Assembly (NCBI RefSeq): GCF_003945595.2
Contig: NW_024104502.1
Coordinates: forward strand, 496,001-560,000
Origin: Pipra filicauda
Taxonomy: Eukaryota > Chordata > Aves > Passeriformes > Pipridae
Direction: 5' to 3'
DNA length: 64,000 nucleotides
Shown here: in pieces, positions 48,179 through 60,466 of the stretch
Numbering within the stretch: position 1 is the stretch's first letter
Layout: each line of letters begins with the position of its first letter
The notes under the pieces: model-generated
Database searches by the model: none
What the model saw: the letters and a program-made list of their open reading frames with translations, nothing else
Told to the model about the DNA's origin: nothing
Made by a program: the position numbers and the translations under genes

Positions 48179-49275
48179 ACCCAAAATTCAGCAGAGTGCA
48201 CAAGCAGCAGAATGCATTTTGCTACTTCTGGGCACAGAATCTGGGACACTTTGAGCACACAATCTCCCAGCACACGGTCATCTTCCAGCACACACTTTAC
48301 TGAGCAGCAGCAGTAACAAATTAAACTATTGATTCTTTGACCATTCCCTCACATGTAACACCAGGTAATTCGGCTCAAACGATACAGGGCACCACAGAAA
48401 CAGACACAGAGCACTGAAAGTGTGAGCACAGATTCTGCAGACACTTTCTTGCACCAAACACAAGGACATCTTTTCTATTTAAGCCCTTTTAAGAATCTGC
48501 TGGTGCCAAATCCACTCCTTAATTTTCCTCAGGATTCAAGTGGCAGAGCATATGCCAAAGGCACCATGCCCTGCAGCCTGATGTAGGGAGGGGAAATAAT
48601 GAGTTGGACAGTTATTTGTTAACTGCAAATGGTGCTCTAACACCCAAGGTTCTTATCCCAATTCAGGGATTACTGTTCCTAGATCCATACTTAGTGAAAT
48701 TATTCCTGAACTACTTACACCAGAGGCTGGGGGGGTTGAGGCTTTGCCTCAGCAAGAGGGAAAAAAAAATCAAAAGCAGTAATTTTTTTTAAACAACTTC
48801 AAGTTGAGCAACTCAGATTGTAACATTCCATAAAGGATTTATTGAGGAGTCAATGGATGCAACTGGTTCTAGTATGAGAACCAGTTAAGAACCCTCAGGA
48901 TCAGCAGCAGTTGAGTAACTCTCAAATCATGAGGGGCAACAGTGCAGCTTCTGCATCCTAAATTCCAGTGCAAAATAGACTTAGGTTAGCTTCCCAAAGA
49001 TTTCCCAATGTATTTACAACAGCCATACAAATGGATATTATCTTGGCATCTTTCCTGCAGCTGCTGCTCTCCCACTCTCAGGGCACAGAGGTGTGAGTTT
49101 GGGCACTGCCCATCAGAGTGAGCTCAGCAGGGAACCACAGAACTCCCAGGTAACAGGACATGACTCCAAGCAAAAGCCTTTGGCCAGTACTCATCCCAGG
49201 AACATCCACCTGGGAGCTCCAACGCTGTGATTCCACCTGCAGCATCAGGATGTTGGTCAACAACCAAGAGCTACC

Positions 49276-49375
49276 ACAGAACCCCAGAACAGTTTGGGAT
49301 GGAAGGGATCTCAAAGCTCATCTCATTCCATGGGCAGGGACACCTTCCACTAGGCCAGGCTGCTCCAGGTCCCAC
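49276..49375 (-). mobile_element. CR1 LINE, short 3' tail
   Basis: CAGAACCCCAGAACAGTTTG, then CATGGGCAGGGACACCTTCC and AGGCCAGGCTGCTCCAGG. Confidence 0.83.
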
Positions 49376-50659
49376 TGTCTGGGGACTAGGGACACACCAA
49401 CATTCCCTTTGAAGATCCCAGAAGCAGCCTGGTAACCCCTGTGATCCTTTCATACCACAGTGGGGTCACATTTAGGTCTGAAGTGCTCTCAGCACCCCAG
49501 CACATTCCAGACTGCCAGAAGGGGGGCCTGGCCTGTTGATCCAGGACTACATAAGGCAACGTGCTACAAGAGATTATTTCACAGCTCTCAGTTAATACTT
49601 CTCCAGGAGCACTGGGCACTTCAACTGGAACTGGCACAAGAAATAAACACGACAATAAATAGGATTATTGCAGTGAGCTGCCAGCACAGACCAATGAGGA
49701 CACCAACCAGGTGATCACTGCACGCGTTTGCCTCTGCCCAGACCTCTCCTGCTGCGGGTGCCTGGTTTAAACACAGGATTGCAGATGAGCAAAGGTCCAT
49801 ACACAGAAACCACTCCAATAATGTGCTTGCACTAAATTTAAACAGCAATCAAACTTTTCTTGTCCATGTTCTAACTACAGCGTCATGGGTCCCACAAAAA
49901 GTCACTCGTAAGTCTGTTATTTATTTCAAAGGACCTGCAATTTTGCTTTCCCCAAAACTCCCCTGAATCTGAGATCTTGAATAACTCCATTTTCATGAGT
50001 AACATACACCAGTTGGCCAAGCATGAAAAGAATCTGTCAAAGCAGGAGATGACGACCTTTTTAATTTTCCACTTTATCTCATGACAGCCTACTTTAGGCT
50101 TCAAATAGTCCTGGAAAACCAAAGGAACTCCTGTTAATTTCTGAAGGAATTAAGAAAGTGTGTTCATACAGTCCTCCACTGCATGCTAAACTTGGCACGG
50201 CCTCTGTAAAAATGAACAGCAACAGAAAGGAGAAGCCAATACATGTAGTTTTATTCATTTATTCATTTCTTCTACATAATTTAGAGAACTAAAAAAAGGC
50301 TTTAAAGGATGGTGAAAGCTCCTACAATGTAAACTGGGTTTATACAAATTTTTCAACACCAGTCATAATAACAGATTCAAATAACTGAAATGTAACAATG
50401 TCCAAATAACTGGTGGGTCTCAAATCTCACCACTTCCAAAAAAGCAAATTCTCTCTTAACACCACTGTGTCTCAGAGCAGCTTTAAGCTGCCCCACCTCC
50501 TACATCAGCAGTCTGAGGAAAATACCAGGGCATTTTAAATCCACTGGAACAGTGGCCTGCCAGACTGCCACATCCCAGTCTTGCTAGTCAAAACAGCTCC
50601 GAGATTCTAGATGCTGTTCACTTGGGATGTATTTATCTTACTGGGATGCCATGTGATCT

Positions 50660-50785
50660 GAAATAATTCTCAAGGTTTTTCCAGAAAATGTAATCATTGT
50701 AAGGTCCCTTTCAAGAGTCAGTCTAAAATTATGAAGCCTTAGGTACCAAGACAACAAATTAATTCCTTATGAAAGTGGAGGACAT
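50660..50785 (+). repeat. Local duplication, copy 1
   Basis: The 126 bases starting GAAATAATTCTCAAGG match 52556-52680 at roughly 89% over the first 80 or so bases, with weaker similarity to the shared GTGGAGGACA. Most differences are transitions. The family is not recognised. Confidence 0.75.
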
Positions 50786-50948
50786 GGATGGTTAAAATGA
50801 ACAAACACGTCTGCTGAGTAAAGCACTTCTGATTGTGAAGGTTCCAGATGTGAACAGGGCACACACCACATTCTAACAGGAACTCATCTAACAGTTATTT
50901 TAGAATTTAGTACCAAAGAGTCGTGTTCAAAAACACAAGAACAACCTA

Positions 50949-51560
50949 TCACAGGATCACAGACTGGGTCAGGCTGGAAGGGACCACAGTGGCTCATCTG
51001 GTCCCACCTCCCTGCTCCAGCAGGGCCATCCCACAGCACATGGCACAGGATTGTGTCCACACAGCTCTGCAAGAGCTCCAGTCAGGAGACTCCACACCCT
51101 CTCTGCTCTCTCTCCAGGGCTGGGTCACTGCCCAGCAAAGAAGTTCTTCCTCCTGTCCAGCTGCAACTTCCCGGGCATCAGTTCCTGCCCGTTCCTCTTG
51201 GGCCATTGCTGGGCCCCCCCAGCAGAGCCTGCTCCAGCCTCTGCCCCCTCCCTGCAGCCCCTGACACACCCTGGGGAGGGCCCCTCTCAGGCTCTGCTCT
51301 GGAGGCTGAACAGCCCCAGCTCCCTCAGCCTTTGCTGCTCCCAGAGCTGCTCCAGCCCTTGGGCATCTCCGCAGCCTGCGCTGGCCCCGCTGCAGGAGCT
51401 CCCTGGCCCTGCTGTGCTGAGGAGCCCCAGCTGGGCCCAGCCCTGCAGATGTGCCTGCCCAGGGCTGGCCAGAGGGGCAGGATCCCCTCCCTGCCCTGCT
51501 CCAAGGCTCTTCCTGATGCCCCCAGGATCCCATTGGCCTCCTTGGCCCCCAGGACACACG
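50949..51560 (-). mobile_element. CR1 LINE, 3' fragment of a distinct subfamily
   Basis: TCACAGGATCACAGACTGGG, GGAAGGGACCACAGTGGCTC and the CAAGAGCTCCAGTCAGGAGA box set it apart from the other copies. It continues to about 51560 through CTGAACAGCCCCAGCTCCCT. The 278-codon minus-strand frame across it (50994-51830) is element sequence. Confidence 0.86.
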
Positions 51561-52555
51561 GTTGGGCAGAGCCCGTCCATCTCTAACCCTGCACTCACAA
51601 CAGAGCTCTCCCCGTTCAGGACATTGTGAAGGGGCAGGATTTTCTACACAAAGCACAGCAGTTCCCAGAGCAAACAGTGCAAAGGACACGGCAATTATCC
51701 CCTGTAACTGCAAACCCCGTGTGAGCAGAGCACTACACCGAGGTTCCTGTACAAAAGGTGTTTCAGGCTCCCATTTCACTGCAGCATTTTTCTTCCAACA
51801 GCCAATATACACCATCTGACCTGAGCTCACCTCCCCCTCCCTCTGCAGAGGCTGTTAGTGCACTCACTGTCCTGCACGTGTACTAAAGGTGTATTATTTA
51901 CCTCCCACAGGAACATTTAGTCAAGTCATTGGGTAATAAAGAGACTACGGTGCTGAGAACTGTCAGAATTGATCACTCGGTTCCATCAGGTTGCTACATT
52001 TCATGGGTACTAATTAAACAGAAAAAATAATGACAGCAAAACTTGGAACAAGTTCGAAGAAACCAGAGGTAAACACCAAAGAGTTACAGATAATTTCAGC
52101 AGACCCAGCAATTACTGAAAAGTGAGAACACCATGATGCCAACAGGATTTCTGCAATATGGGGCAGAGTGACAAGTACACGGACTTTCAGCTTCCATCTC
52201 TCCTGGAGATCCCAGGATGCTGTCTGGTCCCTTCCCTGTGACAGGCATTTAGAACCAGCAGTGGTGTGGCAGGAGAGCACACACATCAAACCAACCTCTT
52301 CAGATGTCCTGAACTCCCCTTTGTTAGAAGAAAAACACAGCCCAGCTATGGCTGGGTTCCAAAACAGCCAGGAGCACACGACAGACAAATCTGCCAATGT
52401 CTGCACTCTTCAGGTGGCAAATTCTCTATTCCTGCATCCCTAAGATTGCAGGAGACTGAGCAAAGGAATGATGCAAAGTTCATCACATAAATGTCTGGAG
52501 AGCCAAAGGAACAGTTGTCCTTGGCACATGGGGGTCAAAACACTACCCATGTTTT

Positions 52556-52680
52556 GAAACAATTCTCAAGGTTTTTCCAGAAAATATAATTATTGCAAGG
52601 TCACTTTGAAGAGTCAGTTTAAAATCATGAATCCTCAGACATCATAATGGCAAACAAACTGACTGTGGAAGTGGAGGACA
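52556..52680 (+). repeat. Local duplication, copy 2
   Basis: Partner of 50660-50785 in the same orientation, 1.9 kb away, with the CR1 at 50949-51560 between them. It starts GAAACAATTCTCAAGG and ends GTGGAGGACA. Confidence 0.75.
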
Positions 52681-53071
52681 CAGTGATCCCTAGTGAAGGC
52701 TGGACAGCAGAATCAGTGCTGAACAGGGACCCAGCTGCTGGATGCTGTTGTCATGCCCAAGGTGAGAAGTGTAATTTTGCCCAATTAGCATAATTTATAA
52801 ACCAAAAATAACATGTGTACTGAACTCCTTAGGTGAGAGAAACTGAAAAGAGCACTGAGCAAGCCCTAACTCTGCCCTTCTTTCAGCCATGGACTGAGGA
52901 GGGGCTGTGGGAGAGACAGGGCAGCCACGCTGGCACAGCAATGTGGTGCTCACACCTCACTTATAGTTCTGAGCAACTTCTGAAATGTAGAGATCATGAA
53001 CATGTCAGATGTGAAATCAACAATTCCTAAAGGAGAAAGTGATGGATAAATAGAAGATGCTCAAATGACAT

Positions 53072-53438
53072 GGAGGCAGCTTCAGGGTGAGCTAATTCTG
53101 GCCTTCCAGTACCCAAAGGAGCCAACAGGAGGATGGAGAGAGACTACTGACAAGGACCTGGAGGGACAGGACAAGGGGGAATGGCTTCACTCTGCCAGAG
53201 GACAGGGTTAGATGGGATATTGGGAAGAAATTGTTCCCTGTGAGGGTGGGGAGGCCCTGGCACAGGTTGCCCAGAGAAGCTGTGGCTGCCCCTGGATCCC
53301 TGGAAGTGTCCAAGGCCAGGTTGGATGGGGCTTGGAGCAACCTGGGCTGGTGGAAGGTGTCCCTGCCATGGCAGGGGGTGGGACTGGATGGTCTTTAGGG
53401 TCCCTTCCAACCCAGCCATTCTGTGATTCCATGACATT
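53072..53438 (+). mobile_element. CR1 LINE, 3' fragment
   Basis: GGCAGCTTCAGGGTGAGCTA to CCAGCCATTCTGTGATTCCA. Close to 8711-9091 and 16565-17092. It has lost one C in GTCCCTGCCATGGCAG. Confidence 0.9.
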
Positions 53439-54897
53439 CATGGATAAAAAAATATTGTAAGAGTTTATCTGTTACTGCCATCTCCTGGCAACAAACTAAA
53501 CAATCCTCCTGCCCCGAAGGAGAGATGGATGAGAACTCCAAGGAGCTGTAAAGTTACCCACAACCAACCCAAGGTCACACTGCAGAGCATCCTTTCAACC
53601 AAACATGTGCCTGGTTCTGTGGTTTTTTGCTGCTGTTGGGTTTGGGTTTTCCCCCCTACTCTCACACACTCCGATTATCTTCCAGAAGACACCACCAGTT
53701 CAGTTTGAGAATCACCCTTGACAAGCCTTTCAGAGTCAGCACTACTGCATCACTTGTGTTTCCAGAGCTGGCAAGTGGGTTTGAATCAAGCACAAACACT
53801 TCACAGGTTTCATATCAGCGTATTCTGGTATTAGAAATCCATGTTGTATTTGAAATCCTTCACGTGAGTAAGAATGTACACGTCATTTGAGCAGTGTCAG
53901 AAGAATTTGACTGAGTCACAGCCTTAACACCATAAAAAAAGCACTTGAAGTCAGTCCCAATGGCAGACAGGACACAGCAGGGCTTGCCTTCCATCCTGAC
54001 ACTTTTCAGCACAAGGCAAACACAGGATTGTTAAAGTCCATGGGTTTATGATTTCCTATTTAGAAATGAATGTGGTCTTCAGTCACTTATGTTCAACTTT
54101 AGTTTGCTTTCTTGTGAAACATATTTTTCACAAAGATTTTTCCATACTTCTCCAGATTAAATGCAGTTGCCCAGAACTGATTAAAAAAAATTATAGATGA
54201 CAAAGCAGGAACATGTTACAGTTGTTCAGTCTTTCACACAACTGCATTGGAAAGGGTAATGACAATCCTCTGAAAAACATTGTGAAAATCTGGATCCAGA
54301 GACACCCTTCATGCTCAAAGTCTGGAAGTGCAACCAGAATGACCAAGGCACCACCAGCAGTCCATCCCCAAGCTAAGCCTTCCTTGGAGGGGGTAATGTT
54401 CCCATTTCTGGCTGTTGACAGGACAATTTGAAGCAGAAATGAATGCCATGTCCTCAGAGAGGGACAAACCTCGCTGTGCCACTGGAGAGCTGGCCCAGTG
54501 TCTTGAACCAAAGCCTCTCCTCTGCTCCAGAGAGCCCATGGGACTGGGCACTACAGTGTTTGGTGCCTTTCTGTGGCAGGTGCAGAACTTGGAAGGACTG
54601 AGCTAAGACTCGGGTCTTTCTCAAGATTCCATTTTAAAAAAATCCTGTCACTATAACCTACATACCAAGAGTTTAGAGGACAGTTCCCACAGTTCCCAGG
54701 GAGAGCAAATACACTAAAGTACAAGGAAAAAATCTTTCTTCTTAAGGTGCCTTCTGTTTCCCACAGGTTAGGAAAGTTCTACAGAAGATTTCAGCTTGAC
54801 TGTTTGTCTACAGAAGGATGTTTTATGGAACTATAAGGCCAAGTGCTTGGAGAGTCAAACCCCAAGTGACAAGTGTGCAGCTAATTTTTATTCACTT

Positions 54898-55466
54898 AGA
54901 ACCATGGAATATCCTCAGTTGTAAGGGACCCACAAGGATCACCAAATCCAACTCCTGGTCCTGCCCAGACACCCCAACAATCCCACCCTGTCCCTGAGAG
55001 CGTTGTCCAAACCCTCCTGGAGCTCTGGCAGCCTTGGGGCTGTGCCCACTGCCCTGGGGAGCCTGGGCAGTGCCCAACCAGCCTCTGGGGGAAGAACCTT
55101 CTCCTAATATCCAACCTAACCCTGCCCTGACACAGCTCCAGCCATTCCCTGGGTGCTGTCCCTGCTCACACAGAGCAGAGATGGAGCTGCCCCTCGGGAG
55201 GAGCTGCAGATCCCAGTGAGGTCTGACCTGAGTTTCCTCTTCTCCACCTGAACACACCAAGTGTCCTCAACTGCTCCTCATGTGGCCCCTCCAGGCCCTT
55301 CATCATCCTCATGTCCGTCCTTTGGACACTCTCCAAGAGTCTTAGACCTTTCTGATATTGTGACACCTGAAACTGCCCCAATATTGAGGTGAGGCCACCC
55401 CAGGTCAGAGCAGGCGGGACAATCCCCTCCCTGATGCCCCCAGGGCTGCCAGGGCACTGCTGACTC
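54898..55466 (-). mobile_element. CR1 LINE, 3' fragment
   Basis: AGAACCATGGAATATCCTCA, GGGACCCACAAGGATCACCA, then GAACACACCAAGTGTCCTCA to GCCAGGGCACTGCTGACTCA. Near twin of 40843-41560. Confidence 0.9.
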
Positions 55467-56757
55467 AACTCACTTCAACCCAAGGCTTTTTCTGCCTCTT
55501 CCTTCCAGCATAATCCTGGTACCAAAGTCTTGTTAATGTTTAACTGAGCTGAGCCAAGGTTTTCAATCAAAGCCCACTGCAAGCAGCTCCCACACCCCCA
55601 CAACAGCTCTCACACACGTGCACGTCAGCCTGGGGCTGGGCACCTTCCCCAGGGGCACCCTGCCCATCAGGAAGCCAGGATTTCACTGAGTTTTAAGGAT
55701 CAACTGGGAATTATTAGGCAAAAGCCCTTCTTTATCAAGATGCCCAATTTTCACAATTCTGTATAACACCGGTCACAATTAAAAGCATATTTTTAACGAG
55801 CCAGAAACTGCAGTGTTTTCTGATGTTAAAATCTGACAATCTCATCTTCTCTGAATACACAGAGCCTTCAAAGTCCCACACTGAGCACAAACACACAAAT
55901 GCTTTGCTCTGCCATCAAGTCTATTCCTAAGACTTTCACTGCTTGCAGAAGTGCTCCTTTAAACTGCTACATTAAAAAGAAGATGTCGAGTAAAATATTT
56001 ACCCAAATTAACAAAGTAGGAACAGGTCCAAAGCACAGATACTTAGGACAGGCCCACTCCAATTGTGTCAGACAACATGCAGGACTAAGTTTAAGACACA
56101 TCAAGGCCTGAAATAGCTGCATATCCCTATTTCACATTAGAAGACAGTAAGTGTTTATTAGAAAGAGTTTCTGAAATAGGTACTAAAACCTATCAATTTT
56201 CTTAAGTAAAATGTATGTAGCATCCATGGATAGACTTTTCAAAAGAAAACATGACACCCATCTCTTATGCCTCTCCAAGAGTTTTTGCAGTTTTATAGAA
56301 AATGGTGAAAAAGTTAGAGCTATTGTTGATTAGAGGGACCAGCTGAAGCGTTGGTTGAATTTCAATATTAAATTAAAACAATTAAAATTCACAGGGTTTT
56401 CAAAGGTCAATGTGTAAATATCACTTTGTATGAAAACAAAACTCAAACATGGGATGTCAATGCAATAAAACTGCCCAACTTTAGACACAAAACAGTCACT
56501 CAGATGAAGTAACTGCTCAGGCTTTTATTAGTTTAGAAACAAATTTCAAAGGAAACCTGGGAGGATTTTACTCGCCTGACACAGAGTACAGCTCTCACAG
56601 GTTCAGCACACAGGACAGGGATGGAAGGGACTCTCCTAACCAAGGGTGACAAGGCAGTCAGTGCTCAGGGATCACAGATGTAATTCCTCTGAGGAAAAGG
56701 CACAGGTGGGATGAGACCATACAAGTAATATTAACATCCTAAAGATCCAAATAACCA

Positions 56758-56860
56758 AAATCACAGAGATGACTAAGTTCAACTGGACAAGGATCACCGA
56801 GTCCAACTCCTGGCCCTGCACAGGATGACCCCAATAATCCCACCAAGTGCCTGCAAGTGG
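56758..56860 (-). mobile_element. CR1 LINE, short diverged tail
   Basis: AATCACAGAGATGACTAAGT, then GATCACCGAGTCCAACTCCT and CCCCAATAATCCCACCAAGT. Confidence 0.78.
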
Positions 56861-57239
56861 TACTTCTCTGTGATCCTTTAATGTGATTGCAGCCCAACAT
56901 GGGATTGATTTCAATCACCTCAGATTAAGTTCCTGGGTAAATTTAGACAGATGTTCTTAGCACACCACATCACCTTCAAGGAAGGCTGAACATGGAAACA
57001 ATTCACAGTATTTACATTGTAAAAAAGCAACAGAAGTTGTAAAGATATATCTTGATTTATATAAACATGATGTAAACAAGTGTCATCTTATGAAGCTTCC
57101 AAAAATTTCTTAGGCAGAAATATATAATATGAAAGAACTGTATAACTCTATATCAGCTCTGAGAGGTAAAAGCAAACAAAATACAACTATAATTGAAGCT
57201 CATACTTGCACATGGTGGGTCTGGAGAGTCAGTTTTACA

Positions 57240-57628
57240 AGGAGCAGCTGAGGGAGCTGGGGGGGCTCAGCCTGGAGAAAAGGAGGCTCAGGGGGGACCT
57301 TCTGGCTCTGCAACCCCCTGACAGGAGGGGGGAGCTGGGGGGGGTCGGGCTCTGCTCCCAGGGAACAAGGGACAGGAGGAGAGGGAACGGCCTCCAGCTG
57401 TGCCAGGGGAGGCTCAGGTTGGACATGAGAAGGAATTTCTGCCTGGAAAGGGTGTTCAGGCACTGGCAGGGGCTGCCCAGGGAGGTGTTGGAGTCCCCAT
57501 CCCTGGAGGTGCCCAAGGAAGGCCTGGCTGTGGCACTGAGTGCTCTGGGCTGGGGACAAGGTGGGGATGGGGCACAGGGTGGGCTCAGTGGGCTGGGAGG
57601 GCTTTTCCAGCCTCAGTGATTCTGTGAC
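57240..57628 (+). mobile_element. CR1 LINE, 3' fragment
   Basis: AGGAGCAGCTGAGGGAGCTG through GGGACCTTCTGGCTCTGCAA to GCCTCAGTGATTCTGTGA. It forms a long inverted match with 62741-63130. Confidence 0.9.
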
Positions 57629-59140
57629 CACCATGACTTTCTACATCACTTTATTTTCAGTTAATCCCAGATACTCCCTAGAGAAATCAACACTGAGTAT
57701 TTTGAAAAGCAGCATCCACACTCCCCAAAGGAGACAGCTCTGCACAGGAACCGAGGAGCACATTTTCCAGACAAACTCACTGTTTTATAAAATAACTCCT
57801 GTGAAACTGAGGTGGGGGGAAAGGACACCTCCTCCCTTTTAGAGCCCTCCTGCACCTTTTCTCAGCTTGTTTTTTTAAGAAAATAGAGCACATATAAAAT
57901 TCCACATCACTGCCCTACTCTGTGTTCTTCATTCCCATCTAAGGACTCAGAAGTTCATTTCACCCATGTTGGACAGCTGAGCCCAAATCCTCCCCATCAG
58001 CTCCCGGAGCCAAATTCCTCCAGGTATTGTGAAAATACAGCAGCACTGTCAGGAACTCCTGACATCCGAGCAGGATCCTGTCCCCCGGACCAGGAAGGCC
58101 CCACACACACCACCTGAGCACACCGATGCCTCCAAGAGCCTCAGAGCTTCTTTAGAGAGAGTTTACTCCATGTCCCTGTGCAGAAAAACCACCAGTTTCC
58201 AATTCCTTTTATGATTTGTATCACCTCCTCTTCCACCCTCAGTGTTCCCTGTTGTGTCCTGGCATTCCCGGGATAACATCCCAGGCTGCTCACACACTGC
58301 AGGGGTGACTCTCGCTGTTGGTACTGCAAGTGGCACTCCAAACATTCTGACCCTTATTTCTGGCTTATTTCCCACTCTGGAAACAATGTCCACACATTTA
58401 CCTTTCAAGGAATAAATGAATCACTCTTCCCAGCAGCAAAAATCCAGAGATACAATTTCTTCCACAAATTAATGGAAAAAATACACACACCTTACCAGGA
58501 AACCACAACCTAGAGATTCTATGCCTCGCTGTTGCTGCTCCGTGGTTTTTTTAGGAAATGCACAGAGCAAGTGTAAGGACAGATTTCACATCTGAACTAG
58601 TGACACAGGTTGGCACTGATGGGTGACAGAAGAAGTTCTGAGGAACTGAAGGGAGGAATCATGGCTGTACAATACAATATAAATCCACGAGTGCTTTTGC
58701 TCTGAAGTCAGCAACAAGACCAGACAAACCAGATCCACCCATCTAAGCAGTCAAATTTCTAGTTAAGAAACTCAGAACTTAAGACTTCATCAATTAATAA
58801 ACATCTGTAGCAGTACTTTCTGCACTTATGGGGTTTGCATGAAAAAGGGATTTAGAGCAGAGCTTGCAGAGGTACAACCTTTGCAACAACTCAGTTCCAA
58901 CTCGTGTTCCTCGGGATCCGCGAGTCCAACTATTTTCACATGGAACAACACTGGCATCCAGTGGCCAACTCAATTAATCACAGAACGGAATGACTTCACT
59001 ACCCTCCTGCCCTTCTTTGGCCCAGGAAACACCATTAGAAGAGACCACGTATTTCTGGAGGCTGCTCCTAAAAGTTTGCACACCTCCAGAGTGTTGACCG
59101 ACCCCTCCCTCCATCCCTGCTGTGACCAGCCCCTGCTCAC

Positions 59141-59366
59141 CTGGCAGCGCAGTGATGAAGTCCCGCTGTAACATGGGCTTCAAGTAAGAGTTAATATGTC
59201 CATGCTGATAGTGACACATTCGGGAAATAAGGTGTTCCACAAATTCCACTTGATCTGATTCAGACCACTGGTCAAAATATTTTATACACAAGTCTTTTTC
59301 CTTTTCGTAGTTTCCTTCCGATGGTCTTTTTCTTGAGACAATCACGGATGAAGTTCCATTACTTAT
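59141..59366 (-). CDS. FBXW11: FBXW11 coding exon W2 (D domain)
   Basis: Encodes window-protein residues 22-96 plus one base of the next codon, from [15 protein letters not shown] to RDFITALP. This is the beta-TrCP D domain, which mediates homo- and heterodimerisation of the SCF complex, and the lead-in to the F-box. The acceptor is CACCAG and the donor GTGAGC; the following intron is phase 1. The residues [10 protein letters not shown] differ from the human sequence as I remember it by one conservative change (Q to E). Reading through the donor gives an unrelated tail, which supports the splice point. Confidence 0.96.
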
Positions 59367-60403
59367 CTGGTGTTAGAAAAAGAACAGCAGTGTTAAATAT
59401 AAATACCAGGAACAGCTTTGTAAGAACTCTCTGAAGGAAAAACATGGAAGATGCAAAGAAATAATCAAAACTAAATTTCAAAACACATCCTTCATGATAT
59501 GAGTTACACCAGATAAATTTCATCTTTCATAGACAAAGATCAGTTAAAGGACTTTGCTTCTAAGTTACTTCTTCCACTGAAAGTCTTGAATTCCCTCACA
59601 CCTCTTAACATTTCAACAGCAAGGAATTTAGTTCTTTTTAGCCATGACTTCCCCAGATTAACCCAGTGGTTTCTGCAGAACTTTGCAGTTGCCTCCACAA
59701 ATGTTTCACTCAGGTTTCAGCAGTTAAATTAACAACACACCAAAGCTGGATATTAATACTCTAATTAACACAAGAATTCGAGATCCTCATGTCAGTGTTG
59801 AACTTCCTGTCCCTAAGTGAAAACTGAGAATGACATGACATCCAGGGTTTGGTTTGTTTTTGAAAACCAGCTCCTGTCAGTGTTTGGGACATCGACATAA
59901 ATACCTCATTAAAATCCTGGGAGTTGGAGCCACAAATGAGGATGCTACAAGAACACCACCCCAGGAGTTACTGCTAATTACTGAGTAGAACATAAGACTG
60001 ATGCCAGGCTCCTCTGAGCCTTTCAGGAGGCCACCACGCTGCTGGGGACCAATTGTCAGCTCTCTGAAATATTCCCAAACTCCTTCAAAGCAAATTGGTT
60101 GCATGTCCTTGCCATGTTGAATTTCTCCTTTCAAACAACAGTGACATGCTCAGAAACACAGCTGAACTTTATTCCCAATTGTCCTTCCAAGGTCAGCACC
60201 AACCACAAAATTTGAGAAGAACAAGTAATTTCTCAAGGATTATGCAATGGTGTCATCCTTCACTCCAAGGCTGGGCTAATTTTAGGATGATACAGTGAAC
60301 TACGTCCAAGGATGATTATACAGACACAAGATTTGGATATTTCTCAAAAGCAGGAACACACAAAATCATGTCAACTCTCTTTCTACAAGAATGTTAGTCC
60401 TAC
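59367..60403 (-). other. FBXW11: FBXW11 intron W1-W2
   Basis: A phase 0 intron of 1037 bases, GTAGGA to CACCAG. It holds AT-rich unique sequence, with no repeat or extra exon recognised. Confidence 0.85.
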
Positions 60404-60466
60404 CTGCCACAGGGTATTTTTCTTTGGAGACTCATCTTCATTCTGATCCTCCATTACTGACGTGTT
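60404..60466 (-). CDS. FBXW11: FBXW11 coding exon W1 (first in window, N-terminal segment)
   Basis: FBXW11 (beta-TrCP2) is the F-box/WD40 receptor of the SCF E3 ligase. It binds doubly phosphorylated DSG degrons in proteins such as beta-catenin and I-kappa-B and presents them for ubiquitination. This 63-base exon encodes 21 residues beginning NTSVMEDQNEDE and ending NTLWQ, an acidic N-terminal stretch known from one human isoform. The acceptor is TTTCTAG and the donor GTAGGA. Both flanking introns are phase 0, so the exon can be skipped or included without changing frame, as expected for the alternatively spliced N-terminus of this gene. The true start codon is not here; the first exon should lie above 64000. 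The internal Met at codon 5 is probably not the main start. Confidence 0.93.

Larger units (their letters stand above)
47364..59140 (-). other. FBXW11: FBXW11 large intron W2-W3
   Basis: A phase 1 intron of 11.8 kb. It contains CR1 pieces at 47607-48178, 49276-49375, 50949-51560, 53072-53438, 54898-55466, 56758-56860 and 57240-57628, plus a diverged local duplication (50660-50785 and 52556-52680). The remaining sequence is AT-rich and unique, with no exon or RNA gene recognised. Confidence 0.85.

Noticed and set aside
50994..51830. 278-codon minus-strand open frame
   Set aside because: Runs across a CR1 fragment; GC-rich element sequence with no intact reverse-transcriptase motif.
58981..59140. 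Extension of the exon W2 frame past its donor
   Set aside because: The extra sequence after ITALP is unrelated to the family, and a GTGAGC donor lies exactly at the known exon boundary.
28112..60466. Assigning the gene to BTRC (beta-TrCP1)
   Set aside because: [23 protein letters not shown] and NSIK are FBXW11 forms; only the Pro in [10 protein letters not shown] is BTRC-like.
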